Assembly (NCBI GenBank): GCA_029931535.1
Contig: JAQPZY010001414.1
Coordinates: 2,279,501 to 2,343,500, forward strand
Source of the DNA: Margaritifera margaritifera
Lineage: Eukaryota > Mollusca > Bivalvia > Unionida > Margaritiferidae
Reading direction: 5' to 3'
DNA: 64,000 nucleotides
How positions within the stretch are numbered: the first letter of the stretch is position 1; the number at the start of each line of letters is the position of its first letter. The position numbers and the translations under genes were made by a program. Positions 12,825-27,700 of the stretch are shown here, one piece after another. Below the pieces are notes generated by a model. It saw only the letters and a program-made list of their open reading frames with translations. It searched no databases and was not told where the DNA came from.

Positions 12825-13235
12825 GGAAATGGTACGCAGACGGTACGATAGGCAAACTGTACGGTATGGTACGAAAACAGTTGGAAACGATACGAAGACG
12901 AAATGGTACGATTAAGATGACGGTTGGGAACGGTACGGAATGTTATCAAATACGATAGGAAATGGTACGCTGACAAGGTAACATAGGAACGATTTGAACG
13001 GTTATATGGAGGTATTCAGGATAGACCGATATATTGTGCAGGCAGTGTGAAACTTAAATTTAATTAGAGATGAACAACGATTTCAGTACTACAGATAGCA
13101 GGACGCTGGCAACCCTCTTGAAACAGTACGGTGACGACGGAATTATTGATGGATCATTTGAAACGTTACGAACGGAAATGGTACGATACGCCATTGAAAC
13201 GATCAGAATCGGTACAGAGCGGTACGGAAAATTTT
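12825..13235. repeat. GGTACG-rich degenerate repeat patch
   Basis: The hexamer GGTACG and close variants (GTACGG, GATACG) recur roughly ten times over 400 bp at irregular spacing. There is no clean unit length and no open frame of note. Confidence 0.6.
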
Positions 13236-13303
13236 GTCGCAAAAGATGCTACAACCACTGTAATTGTCTGATGCGAGATAATGGAAGGACATACTGGCGG
13301 ATA

Positions 13304-13312
13304 GATCGATAA

Positions 13313-13362
<50 letters not shown>
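13304..13362. repeat. (GATA)n microsatellite
   Basis: About 13 GATA units. Confidence 0.95.
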
Positions 13363-14256
13363 GAATGGGGAACGGGCGCAGTGGTATATAATAAATGAAT
13401 GGAGAGATATAATGTGAAATGGAAAAGACTTACGATTAATTTGCTTTAGGTTCCTTCATTTTTTAATTACGTTGACTTAATTGTAACATTTCTTCAAGGT
13501 ATATGAAATTGCAACATACAAAACATCATGAATATATATGAATAAAAACATATATGCCAACTGATAGAAAAGCTTATGCAAGTAGTGTTCAATATACGAA
13601 CCCTAGACAAAACATGATACACTTGCTGTGTACGTTTGTTTAAATATGCTCAGTCATATAGATATGCAAATATGACAAATATTTGCAATGAAATATCAAG
13701 GTAGACAAGACTAATATCTCTCAAGTGACTGTGCACAATTTCTTATATAATTTTGGACTTCTTTTGCAAATAATACTCATCAACAGCGTCTGGAGTTCCT
13801 AATTAAAAAAACAACAAAGAGAAAAGACAATATTAAGCAACTCAGATGGATTTCTCAGCTAGATTCCCATTTATAGTAATTAGAAACTAAAATATCACGG
13901 CCACCATTTAAAATTAATATAGAGTATAGTTAATAACAATATACAAATGTAATCAGGTGCCACCCTTGTTGACTATCTTTATATCAGACGCCATTCCTGT
14001 TTACCTCTTCTACTTAAATGGATTTTAGATAGTATCAACTAAATCAGGTTGATTGAAAATGTGTACTATCGATTTGATCAAGATGTCCTTGGGCTTGCCG
14101 ACAAAGTACAATGAAACTGTGCCTTCAGTTCCCAGATAACTTTCTTTTTCTTAACATATTTGTTCCATTATTAGATGTTTCCATATTATTGTCATTACTA
14201 AAACTCGATTATAAGGATAATTGTTTCATTTGATATAAATCTACGAATCTTTTCTG

Positions 14257-14715
14257 TTACTGCGTTATCTCGTCGATTGCATTCGGATCTGTTAGGATAT
14301 TTGGAATTACATCAACAGGGACATCAACACCTGTCTCTACTCCGTCTCCATCCGCCATATTGGGATTATCAACACGTACGAGTAAAGGCTGATCTGGAAG
14401 ATTATCTCTTTCGTTTCTGACCTTAGAAATAGTAATTTCTGAATTCAGAAATATCTTCGGTCCAGTGAATTTTACGCCTTGTCTTTTGTACAAATCCTTC
14501 ACCTCCTTGATGCTTCCTCTGTCAACCTTATCTCGGCATGTTTTTTTTGTTTGTTGAAACAGTGTGTTGATTTGGGGAAACAACTTTGTATCCAGATTCT
14601 CGTTTTTATTTTCAATAGATAGAACAATAATGTCTTTCTTATCTTCTTTCTCTATCACAAGATCCATATTCAAGACGTCTTCATTAATTTCCATGTATTC
14701 GTCATCTTTTATCTT
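14257..14715 (-). CDS. Gene B exon 16 (charged C-terminal tail, stop)
   Basis: 459 bp, 152 residues plus TAA. It starts KIKDDEYMEINEDV directly after exon 15 in phase 0. The tail is hydrophilic, with Lys/Glu/Asp/Asn runs and a Val/Asp-rich end finishing DEITQ. No domain is recognised. The acceptor TTTTAG lies inside a 28-bp repeat. Confidence 0.85.
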   Translation of the reverse strand, partial: KIKDDEYMEINEDVLNMDLVIEKEDKKDIIVLSIENKNENLDTKLFPQINTLFQQTKKTCRDKVDRGSIKEVKDLYKRQGVKFTGPKIFLNSEITISKVRNERDNLPDQPLLVRVDNPNMADGDGVETGVDVPVDVIPNILTDPNAIDEITQ

Positions 14716-15587
14716 CTAAAATATATGAAATTGATTTTATCTTCTGAAATATATGAAAGTGATTTTATCTTCTGAAATATATGAAATTGATTTTATCTTC
14801 TGAAATATATGAAATTGATTTTATCTTCTGAAATATATTAAATTGATTTTTTGTAAGAGCCAGGCATAAGATGTGATTATTTTATATCTAGCAATAGAAA
14901 AGTGTTCCTTCTAATTGCTTCGCAATAATTAATAATTCCTATTATAATTAACCGATACTCCATGTCAATCAAAGTCAAATTAAATAAATCATGGCATGAT
15001 TCTCATTACTTTTCAAACAATATTCAGATTAACTTTTCCATCTTATTGGAGCTATTCTTATTTACATCATCTTCTTCTTGATTGACATCAAATTTCGAAC
15101 AAAACTTTACCCGTCGAAGAAACTTCATAATGTTACTATGAATATTAATTTCTATGAAGGCTTAGTTTCATTTATTTAGAATAACAACAACAAAAATTCA
15201 CACATGTAAATATTTCTCGAAACAAATTATGGAATATTTTCATTTGTCCCTCTATTCCAGTCATCAATACATGTAAGCACAGACAAGAGCTGACTATCCG
15301 GACTTGTTGGAGGACACTGAGCTCGTCCCGACCCCCCCCCCCAACAAAATTTTCATTTTTTCACACAAAACATGTAACCACAGATTACGTTCATTTGTCC
15401 GTATGACTGTATGTTTGTATGCATATATATATATATATATACACAAGTTGATAACGGCACAAATGCAAACAGCAGTTTCCCAGCGTTCCGACATAAACGA
15501 GCTCTTCGTCAGGGGAAGAAAGAACTTTGTGTGTGTAGTAATGATTCATAATACTTGTACTCATTTTATACAGTAGTGGTCAAAATT

Positions 15588-15640
<53 letters not shown>

Positions 15641-16006
15641 TTTTAAAGTCCTGTTCGCTGCTTTCATATCCTGATCGACATGAGAATATTCACAAAGATT
15701 TTCCTTTGCATATACTTGTAGGAACAAAACAGTATAATATAGAATTTTGTATAATCACAGCTTTGTGTTGTTTTTGTGGCTTTCCTTACTGTTTTCCTCT
15801 TATAAAAGGACCCGTAAGTCTCAAAAGAGGTAAAGTCAATTGAACACTAGTTTGTTTTATATAACTGTAACCTTTTGACAAATTTGATCTTTGGGGATGC
15901 GGTGCTTGTTGAAAGACTGTCATTTGCGAAATAATGTTTAATTCGCAAACACAAGCAAAGACAAACACATGAACGCAAGCACACATCATACACACACAAC
16001 ACACAC

Positions 16007-16094
<88 letters not shown>

Positions 16095-17199
16095 TCTTTC
16101 CGAAAGCACTTTTGTCGGAGAGTGATCATTATTTATGTAAATCAAATTGACAGCACACAGTGCAAAATTAGTGTTAGCAGCAGAAAACCTACTGGATATG
16201 CCAATTAGACCCGACGGTTTGATCCATATTTACTCGAATCGGCCATCTTCATGCACATACTATTATTACTATTATTATCTAAATGCTTTACAAATTAGAT
16301 TATATAGGGAAAATAAATATTATGACAAAAATACTCTTAGTATAAAATTTCTGAAAGAACAACTGTATGATTTCCATAATAGGCGAAACACTGTAACGCT
16401 ATGTTCGGAATGCTTTCATTTGTTCTAGATCATTCCCAACCGTTCGAATAATTGATCTAGATAAATCAAGTATTTTATTTGGAGATTTAAATCCTCTCGT
16501 GAATCTAATAATTTATTATTTATATAATTGTAGAAGCAAATAGTATAATGTTAGATTTTATATTTTCATATTTTCTGTGTTAATTGTTTTGTTTTTATGG
16601 AGATTAAAAAAAGAATCTTTTGTTCTGTTTTCTTTTTTTTTTTTATTTTGTTTCGCGAGTGTTTATCTTTGAGAAAAAGATCAGTAGGTCCAGAGAGGGC
16701 TAAGATTAGTTTGCATTAGTTTTGTACTATGCACTTTCAGTTTGCATTAGTTTTGTACTATGCACTTTCAGTTTGCATTAGTTTTGTACTATGCTCTTTC
16801 AGTTTGCATTAGTTTTGAACTATGCGCTTTCAGTTTGTTTGTTTCATAATTTGTTTTGGGGTTCATTTTTTTTACAAATTTGTTATTGTTTGTCATTTTG
16901 TCTCTTGTTTTATCCTTTATGGCTGGTGCATGAAAGCTACGCGATGAGTGCCGTTATTCGCTATACTAATTCGATTCATGCTATGAATGAATAAAAACTC
17001 TCTGGTATGTTTGATTACATCGGTATAATTTTAAATAAATTTATTTCATATAACTATGTGTCCAAACATACAACGAGGGGCCCAGGGATTAACGCTTGAT
17101 GTTAAATAGTTGTGAATTTGTAATTATAACTGGATACAACTCTCAATAGAAATCCAGTGAGTTTGTTCATTTAAATGAGTGTGAAATTCTTCTTTCCTA

Positions 17200-17293
<94 letters not shown>

Positions 17294-20200
17294 ATTTTGA
17301 CAGGGAGACCAATGAGTGTCAAAATAGTAGCTATGTCTGTCCATAAAATTAGTTGTTACGTTTCTCTCTCTGGCTTCTTCTATTTTTTATCTTATATATG
17401 GCTGATGTTTTATGCATTTTTCTGTATGCACTCAATAATAATCTTGCGTTCATGGTTTGGGCATTATAGGCCTAATGAATCTCTATGTATTCTCCGCCTT
17501 CTCATTCAGATATCCACTTGTATAAAATTCAATATTTTCTTTTTTAATATGTACACATTTAACTAATTAACACCCTTTAGTACACAGTGAAAACTTGGTT
17601 TAAATCAAGCTAAAAATAGCAAAGTTATAAAGATGTGAATTTGTACATGTTATATAGGAAAATGTATGCAAATCTCAAAGTTGACTTTGACAGTTTTCAT
17701 ACTTTGACAAGCAGTCAATGAACTGGAGATTTGTAATACTTAACAGATGTATGGAAAACTGATTGGTCAGCTGTCCACATTGATCACTGATAGGATATAG
17801 CTGACTGAGAGTTGCAGATATGGAAATAGTTATTTTTAGATTATGAATTCAGTCATACAAAAATTACCTTTTCTCGTTTGAAATTGTATCCACACCGGAG
17901 AACCTTTCTGATAAACTCCGGTAGACAACAGAAAATCTCGTCATAGAAAGAAATCAAATAGCGTGGATCTGATTCTTCCTGTTTCGTTGGAACTGCAGGA
18001 GTGAACAATCTCATTATTATATTTGTATGCACTTTTCATACGTTAATTGTTCATATACTTCTCAAGTGTATTCATTTGAGCATGAATCAGGGCTTGAATG
18101 ATTTCGCAGGATATAATTGCGCTACACAAATTGCGTGATGTTTTTTTTTTAAAAATTACTTTTCTATGATACATTCTAATTAAACCAAGCTTTTTTGAAA
18201 TGATTTATTTTCGATACTTGCATCAGAATTAAAACATAATCCCAGAACAATCTGCATATCTCTCTATTTAAAGATCCTGACCGTCGAAGACTCTTTTGAC
18301 AAGTATCAGAGTATGGAGATAAAATGATAGTCAAATAAGTGATCGAAGAAGGATAGAGAGAAAAAAGGAAAACAAGAAAAGAAAGAAACAAACAAACAAA
18401 GAACACAAATTACCTGTCACAAAGCTTACAATTACTCCAACAACTATCGTCGTCAAGATGCCTATCGTTCCAAACCATTGGTAGGACACTGTGTACAACC
18501 TGCCTATCCCAGTCCTGTAAGATTGTTGGCAGGTGAATAATCCGTGAACTGTTTATAACAACCCTGTGAGAGGTCATTGAAATTTAAATGTTCTAAAAAA
18601 ATTATTTGATAAAAGCAGTTAAGTTTTAGCTTAGTATTGTTTTAACGTTTTATTAAAGGTAATTCATACAAAATGATCGGCAAACTGATCTTGCAAGAAT
18701 CAAAGGATATATGAATAATACTTTGCTGCTAAGGTTAAACGTTTGTCCATTGCTCCAGAGTAGTCTTTCCACGGAGTTATTTTTCTCCTTAAGAAAAGTA
18801 CTTCAGTGTAGTCACCCCACCCCACCCTGTAACTTACGAAAAAGTAACCAAGAGCCAATTTTTGCCACGGGTAAACGATGCTCTGGAGCAGTTTTCCCCC
18901 ACGGCAATATCTTGAACCTTTTCACTACCTGGAAAAACTAATATGAATTGATTTTCCTCTCCTGATATGCGTGTCTGCTTTCGTCATCTATTCTTTGACA
19001 AAATATAGGAAACGAGCCACGTTTGATGAAGTTTACGTGTATTCACAGTTCCTGTGATACCTGCATAACAGAATCCTTTGTACGGTTACTATCGTACATG
19101 TGATTTGATTTTGAGGGAAACGTTAAGCATGGGGAAAATTACATATTCGCGATTTTTTTGTTTGTGCGAATAGCGGGGAACATGAAATTGGCGCTCCATC
19201 ATTCCGTCCTTCATCCTTTCCATCCATGTCCTTAATACTTTTGAGTCCGCTTAAGTTACATCAATTGTATCAGAAATTTGCATGTTGTACAAAATTTCCA
19301 AAATAGTGTCAGAATAACCTTTGGTAAGAATAATTTCCTTGGACAGACAACTTTGCTTTTGAAACATTTGCTGATGTTTCAGTGGGATAACAGGCAAAAA
19401 ATCTAGTGCACAATCCCTGTCATACTTATAAAACGTGCAGAATCATTAGTGTGTTTTAGTGCCTTCGAGAAAACTGACTACTGAGTAGTTGACCCCCTTC
19501 CCATCCGGAATAAAATGGCTTTCAAGCAGATCATTCTCCAATCCCGACGGAGACACAAAATAATAAAAAATTGAAAAAAATAAAAAAATAAAAACTTAAA
19601 ATAAACAATAGTGTATCTAGAAAACAGCTCCATAACAGTGGCAGTGGTTCTTCCCTTGGAGAAGGGGGTGAGAGGAGATGGTTATAAAACGATAAGCTTT
19701 ACCATAGAGCAGCTTTTCTCTTCTGGGAGGAAAAACTTCTTAAGAGCGATTTTTTGGGTAAGGTGGGGATTTAAGTAAATCTGTAGCACGGTGTGTCGAG
19801 GAAAGATTTTGCACTTGAAAGCGGAAGTGTGAACTTACCCAAATATGTATGATTCATGTAATCATACATTGGTTGTTAATTTGAACGTTAACTGGAACAC
19901 TAGCACAAAGTCTGTTCACCTACTAGGTTTCGACTCTGGATTTTTTCCCTGGTATTCGGAATAACGTTTATATTTAACAAATCGAATGATCTCTGAATAC
20001 ATCAGCACCTGAAAATTTTTGACTAGATATCCTGACGAAATTTGTATCCTGTACTCACAGTTCAGGTTCCGAAACTGGCCCTACATGATGTGTAGCTTCT
20101 GTTGAGGGAAACATAATACTATCCATTGCGCCAACCGTGATGTTAATGTTGTAGAAACCAGGCATTGAGACGTTCATACCAGGGCATAACGTAACAGGCG

Positions 20201-21605
20201 CTGGAGTCAGTATGGTGTTCTTCACGGATCCTTTAGTCATCATCTGTCCCATGGCGATCCAGAATGTGAACACCACCCCTGATAGCGCACCAACTATCCC
20301 TCCCTACAACGATAATTCGAATGTTTGTATCAAGAAATTATATAATCAAACATGATGAACGATAAATTGTGATATTTTAAGGAATTGTATCATTGAGGGA
20401 AGTTTTCATTCCCTTATTCCATTGAACGGAGGCTCGAAATGTATTTTAAACGTAAATACCTGTACGTGAAAGGGTTAATCAGTGGTCAGACATCCCAGAT
20501 CGCTGGTTTTCAACACGGTTATCAATCTCCTTCGTCTCAAAGACTACCTTCCGCCAATACCTTTAACCTCGAGATTTCTCATCAGATGCAAACTAAAGCA
20601 AGCTTAATAATTATTGTTGTCTTTGAATGCACTTTGAATACAGTTACACGCATTTATATAGACAATGAAGCAGAACTACTGGTGGTGCAGACTTTCATGT
20701 ATTTTCATTATTTTCATGGCAGAGCAGACGATGATGCATAGACTTTGCTGAAAAATATTAACAGTGTCTTTAATACACGATTTTGTCAGTATGTGGACAG
20801 GAACCTGCAAAATTAGACAGTGTCTTTAATAGACGATTTGTCAGTATGTGAGGCAGGAACCTGCAAAATTAGACAGTGTCTTTAATAAACGATTTGTCAG
20901 TATGTGAGGCAGGAACCTGCAAAATTAGACAGTGTCTTTGATAAACGATTTGTCAGTATGTGAGACAGGAACCTGCAAAATTAGACAGTGTCTTCAGATT
21001 CAGCATGAGTATACATTTTGCTGATTAAGTTTGAAATAATTAGCCCTGAATCTCTTTCCAAAGTAGAGATCAGCGAACTCTTTGCACCCACCCAACTTTT
21101 ATTTTCAAATTGCCGTCAACATCCGTCTCACGTTGGGTGTACATAAATTATACAGTAGTAAACGGCTGATGGGAGAGCTGGGGCACTAATGAAATTTAAA
21201 TTAGTAAGCTCTTTTTTTCGTGTTGGTGGCGGGCATCCACTTTCAGTATTACTCCATATCAAACCACAAAAATATGAAGCCACTTCTCAAACTACCGCAT
21301 AAAAAGAGACTCAAAAAGGACAAGCCACGAGTCTCATTTCCTTGCAACTGCATACAACAAACCAACACGAGTCCACGTTTCGGCATAAAAACAAAATAAA
21401 ATGTGGCCACTTCCCTAAATACTGTGTGAAAAACAACAAAACACCAGTCCACTTTCTAAAATCCTGCATACAACAAAAGACATGTGGCTATGTTTCAACT
21501 ATTGCATAATAGCGAATAACACGAAGCCACTGCCCAAATACTGCATAACAAAATCCACGAAGCCACTGTCCTTAATAATGTGCGAAAAACGCCCCCCCCC
21601 CCAAA

Positions 21606-21636
<31 letters not shown>

Positions 21637-24600
21637 TAAAATACAAAACACCCCCCAACATATTTATGGACGTTATTACAGGACCACTTTCCTTACTACT
21701 GTACTTTTTAGAGAGTTAGTTGTAAATTCTCCGACATCTTACTACTGAAATGGAGAGTACTTCCCACATACTATTCTAGAACATTCTCAGGAAAACGAAT
21801 CAGGCTTCAAAAGTTATATATAACAGACACGAGTTGTTCACAAACAGGCAGTATTCGTAACAGAACAAACACTGATATCTGATAAAGTTAATTCAGATGC
21901 ATGGAGATACTGAGACACAAATAGACAGACATACAGTATTAGTAATTAGAAATTAAATGAAAACTGCACAAGCACTGACTTTAAGCTTAATGGTATAATC
22001 GTTGAATTTAACAAAACCCAAATGATTAATCAAACTAGACTCAAAGTATTTTGCATATTAAATTGAGTACTACTGTGGTAGCCAAAGCTGGCCACATCAG
22101 AAGCAAATCAAATACCAATAATTTCAAGACATGTCCAAAACAAAATCATACGGCCGACGCATGATAAAGCGTGACACAGAATCTGTTGTATGCGAAAATT
22201 CAGTTGGCATTTAAAAACAAAATTAAAATTCTACCGATGAAGTATGATACAGCATGACAAAGAATCTCGTGTATGAAGAAAAAAAAGATAACAAAAAATA
22301 TAAAAATAAAATTATAAAACAAAAGGCGGAAGAGACACATTTCCATGGGGGAGAGTAGGAAAAGATCTGCAAAGGTAAATCTTCCCGTATGGATGACAAG
22401 TAGATTCTTTCCTATATACTATCCACTGGGGCAGAGATATTAGCTGCTGGGATTGGCATGTTGCTAAAATGTATTGCAAATAAATATGTATTCACTTTTT
22501 TCTTTTCCTTTTAATGTGATTCTTTGTATTTTTCCGTCTTTCTTTTTTAGTCTTCTTGTTAGTTAGTTCATTTGTAGTAATAAACATATATTCAAGAATC
22601 ATAATGAATCATATTTTGATGCATACGTCCAAAGTTTTGATTATGATTTATACTATTTCATTTACAATGTACGATTTGAAGATACTGATTTATATTGTAA
22701 ATTGTTTAATATGTGTCTACCATTACTTAACGTTGGTATTAATTAATTTTCTATATTTATGCTTGCAAAAGGCCGATAGGCTAAAATTCAATAAAAATTA
22801 TATCTATATTTTTTACACTCACTCAACTACTTAATTTGTGTGTACTTTAAATTTTTAAATAGCATATCATCCACATTGCATAATCAATTTATCATCCACA
22901 ATGCATAATCAATTTATCATCCACATTGCACAATGAATTTACTGGAGAGGTTACACAAAGCAGTCTACATGAGCTACATAAATTTCAAAAAAATCTCAAT
23001 TGTATCAGCTGCATCGTTGCAACATCTTATGCAAGTAAAGACATGAAAGAGACATATGCTTTCACTGACAAAATGCAACACAAAGTACAATACATTTCCG
23101 ACTTTTTGCAAGACATTTAAAGGTATGAGCATTGCAACAAAGGCTACAAAAAAGGACAATGAAAAATCACAAGGCTATACGTGTTGGGCAAACAACGCAT
23201 GCATATAATATACATATATATATATTGTTACATGCAAGAGGTCTCACTACCGACCGAATCAAACACCTGCGTGTACTACAAATAATTTTCATCTAATCAC
23301 CTAATGACCACACCTCGTGAAACTCTAATTTCACACTTGCATGGGTTTTCTTGTTTCACATTTGTATGACTTATTAGTAAGTCTTTCCGAACCAAATATT
23401 AGTATTTGATGACGTGCAATGCAAAACACGACCCAAACATCCAATACAAAGAATTATTCTTATTCGAAATTATTAAACACGTATACCTAAAAATATCAAG
23501 AGACTTCCCTATGCTAAGAAATTAGAGGGGTCCATTTTACGAAACTAATCCATGCTGTCATAAAGTCTCGTGAATACTGTACATTATGACATCTGCTCCT
23601 AGAAATTAGATATTACTTGGGTTGAGAACTAATCACATGACCTAATAAACTCCACATGCCCCTTGAAGTGTTATGGCAATAATGGCACTGTTTAGACGTC
23701 GTAACTATCACATGACCTAATAAACTCCACATGTTCCTTGAAGTGTGATGGCAGTAATGGCACTGTTTAGACATTGTAACTATCACATGACCTAATAAAC
23801 TCCACATGCCCCTTGAAGTGTGATGGCAGTAATGGCACTGTTTAGACATTGTAACTATCACATGACCTAATAAACTCCACATGTTTCTTGAAGTGTGATG
23901 GCAGTAATGGCACTGTTTAGACATTGTAACTATCACATGACCTAATAACTCCACATGTTTCTTGAAGTGTGATGGCAGTAATGGCACTGTTTAGACATTG
24001 TAACTATCACATTGCCTAATAAACTCCACATGTTTCTTGAAGTGTGATGGCAATAATGGCACTATTTAGACATTGTAACTATCAGGTACTCACGAAATAT
24101 CACCCAAAAGCACTAACAGGCATTTACTGGTATAATTATGCCCAACTGTGTATTTAAATCAGAGACTAGTTACAAATCCTTATATAAATAGATGCGTGAA
24201 GTGGAAAGATGCAAGATCGATATTAGAATCTCTGAGTCGTCAAACTTCGCTAAGTCCGCTTTGTTTCGTCTTCTTCTCTTCAATCCATATCGGATGTGAA
24301 CAATTTCGGTCTTTTTGCATTTTTATACAGTCGAACTGGATGTGCGCTGTGTCCAAAAAAGTCCTTATTATTGTGAATATCATTGGTGTCCCAGCTCTCC
24401 CATCAGCCATCTACTAACACTCACCCATCCCAAAAATTAATTAGATGCAAAATGTGAAGCATAGACAATTCGAATGTAATTATATCATCCTATAGTTTTA
24501 ATGTCGCAAAAAAATCTTTATATTGAAAATAGCATATTTCACTCCAGTGATGAGTTCAATCAAAATTACATCGTAAAGTCTCATTGTTAGGCAAACGTGT

Positions 24601-24715
24601 AACCCCTAGTTTTAATGCGTTGTGCTGTAAACACGCAAATCAATAAGTGTAAATTTGTATCGTCTCGAAATCATTCAGAACACAACAAGTGTTTAGTGCA
24701 TTCACGTCATCATGA

Positions 24716-24762
<47 letters not shown>

Positions 24763-27700
24763 GCTTCTTTACCTTGGCATTAGCAAAAGGAAAAAATGCT
24801 CCCAATAGGAACATGCCAGTCAATGGTCCCCCGAAGGCTGAGAGCACGCTTGAGGTTATCTGTAAATACAGAATTATCCAATGACGTCATCTGACCTCAA
24901 ATTTATTCCCCTTGAAATCGCTATCATCAGACATTTTATTGTCAACCTCCTATACGAAATATTTGGTAGCAATAGATTCTTGGAGAAGATTATCAAGTAA
25001 TCAAAGCCCTATTCTGGCACACTATGTAATCAAATATTGCCTTTTTCTTTTTGTTTTTGTTTCTTTTATGGGGTCAAATTTGACGACTACTTGTAAAGTT
25101 CTAGCTAGGCGACACATGGTGTGTTCCTGTAATCATCTCTAAAGAATGTTTCGAAATTAATATTTCTTTCACTAGTATCGCGATGGAAATATGATAGGAA
25201 AGATGCCATACATGTTTTGAAAGGGGAGGTAAGCTTGAATAGAAATGAGATCTACATAAGGCACGTTTCCATTGGAAACTGGCTGAGATTCACAGTTTGT
25301 CTCAAAACATTGTCAAACATAAGGTCGTATATATGCAAAGGCATAAGTGCGAACACCTTTAAAATCAGCTGATTCAAAGAATATTATCCGTGTATCACGC
25401 AAGATTATTTGCACATTTATTTCATGATTTAAGTAAGTATCAATGGCAAACACAAAAGAGTCATTAATTAGCTCATGGGGGAGCTAAAAAAAAAGTGCCG
25501 TAAGTATAAATATTCAAAATGTTTTTTTGTTTTTTAATTGCTTTTGCAAAACAATATAACTTAACAATATTCAAAGAAATACTGTTTTGTCGGGTGATTA
25601 TTTCTTAATGTACTACTCATATTCTTTGGTAACATCGGACATATCATTTACCATTGTAACGTTGGACATATTGTTTACCTTTGTAACACCAGATATATCA
25701 TGTACCATTGTAACATCGGACAGGTCATTTACCTTTGTAACATTGGACATGTTATTTACATTAGTAACATCAGGCATATCATTTATATTTGTAACATCAA
25801 ATCTATCATTTACCTTTGTAACATTGGACATATCGTTTACCTTTGTAACATCAGGCATATCGTTTATCTTTGTAACATCAGGCATATCATTTATCATTGT
25901 AACATTGGACATATCATTTACCTTTGTAACATCAGGCATATCATTTACCTTTGTAACATCAGGCATATCATTTACCTTTGTAAAATCAGGCATATCATTA
26001 ACCTTTGTAACATTGGACATATCATTTACCTTTGTAACATTGGACATATCATTTACCTTTGTAACATCAGGCACATCATTTACCATTGTAACATTGGACA
26101 TATCATTTACCTTTGTAACATCAGGCATATCATTTACCTTTCTAACATCAGGCATAACATTTACCTTTGTAACATTGGACATATCATTTACCTTTGTAAC
26201 ATTGGACATATCATTTACCATTGTAACATCAGGCATATCATTTACCATTGTAACATCAGGCATATCATTTACCATTGTAATATCAGGCATATCATTTACC
26301 ATTGTAACATCAGGCATATCATTTACCATTGTAACATTACACATATCATTTAAAATTGTAACATCAGGCATATCATTTACCATTGCAACATCAGGCATAT
26401 CATTTACCATTGTAACATAGGACATATCATTTACCATTGTAACATTGGACATATCATTTACCTTTGTAACATTGGACATATCATTTACCTTTGTAACATC
26501 AGGCATATATTTACCTTTGTAACATCAGGCATATCATTTACCATTGTAACATTGGACATATCATTTACCATTGTAACATCAGGCATATCATTTACCATTG
26601 TATCATAGGACATATCATTTACCATTGTAACATTGGACATATCATTTACCTTTGAAACATTGGACAATACATTTACCTATGTAACATCAGGCATATATTT
26701 ACCATTGTAACATCAGGCATATAATTTACCATTGTAACATTCGACATATCATTTACCATTGTAACATCAGGCATATCATTTACCATTGTAACATAGGACA
26801 TATCATTTACCATTGTAACATTGGATATATCATTTACCTTTGTAACATTGGACATATCATTTACCTTTGTAACATCAGGCATATATTTACCATTGTAACA
26901 TCAGGTATAACATTTACCATTGTAACATCAGTCATATCATTTACCATTCTGACATCAGGCATATCATTTACCATTGTAACATCAGGCATATCATTTAGCT
27001 TTGTAACATTGGACATATCATTTACCATTGTAACATCAGGCATATCATTTACCATTGTAACATCAGGCATGTCATTTACCATTGTAACATCAGGCACATC
27101 ATTTAGCTTTGTAACATTGGACATATCATTTACCATTGTAACATCAGGCATATCATTTACCATTGTAACATCAGGCATATCATTTACCATTGTAACATCA
27201 GGCATATCATTTACCATTGTAACATCAGGCATATCATTTACCATTGTAACATCAGGCATATCATTTACCATTGTAACATAGGACATATCATTTACCATTG
27301 TAACATTGGACATATCATTTACCTTTGTAACATTGGACATATCATTTACCTTTGTAACATCAGGCATATATTTACCATTGTAACATCAGGCATATCATTT
27401 ACCATTGTAACATCAGGCATATCATTTACCATTGTAACATCAGGCATATCATTTACCATTGTAACATCAGGCATATCATTTAGCTTTGTAACATTGGACA
27501 TATCATTTACCATTGCAACATCAGGCATATCATTTACCATTGTAACATCAGGCATGTCATTTACCATTGTAACATCAGGCATATCATTTACCTTTGTAAC
27601 ATTGGACATATCATTTACCATTGTGACATCAGGCATATCATTTACCATTGTAACATCAGGCATATCATTTACCATTGTAACATCAGGCATATCATTTACC

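Larger units (their letters stand above)
6311..14256. other. Intergenic spacer between genes A and B, no gene recognised
   Basis: AT-rich spacer of ~8 kb. It holds several microsatellites, a 33-bp minisatellite and a GGTACG-rich patch, listed separately. Open frames here, such as 12207-12578 on the plus strand, have no recognisable domain, conserved neighbour or splice support. Confidence 0.6.
14851..17867. other. Gene B intron 15, remainder
   Basis: AT-rich sequence with a poly-C run at 15342-15352 and the microsatellites and 31-bp repeat listed separately. No coding signal recognised. Confidence 0.6.
20997..24772. other. Gene B intron 12, remainder
   Basis: Repeat-rich, AT-rich intron. 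It contains the degenerate repeat, a 25-bp x3 repeat near 22865-22935 and a 75-bp x6 array. No conserved coding fragment recognised. Confidence 0.55.
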
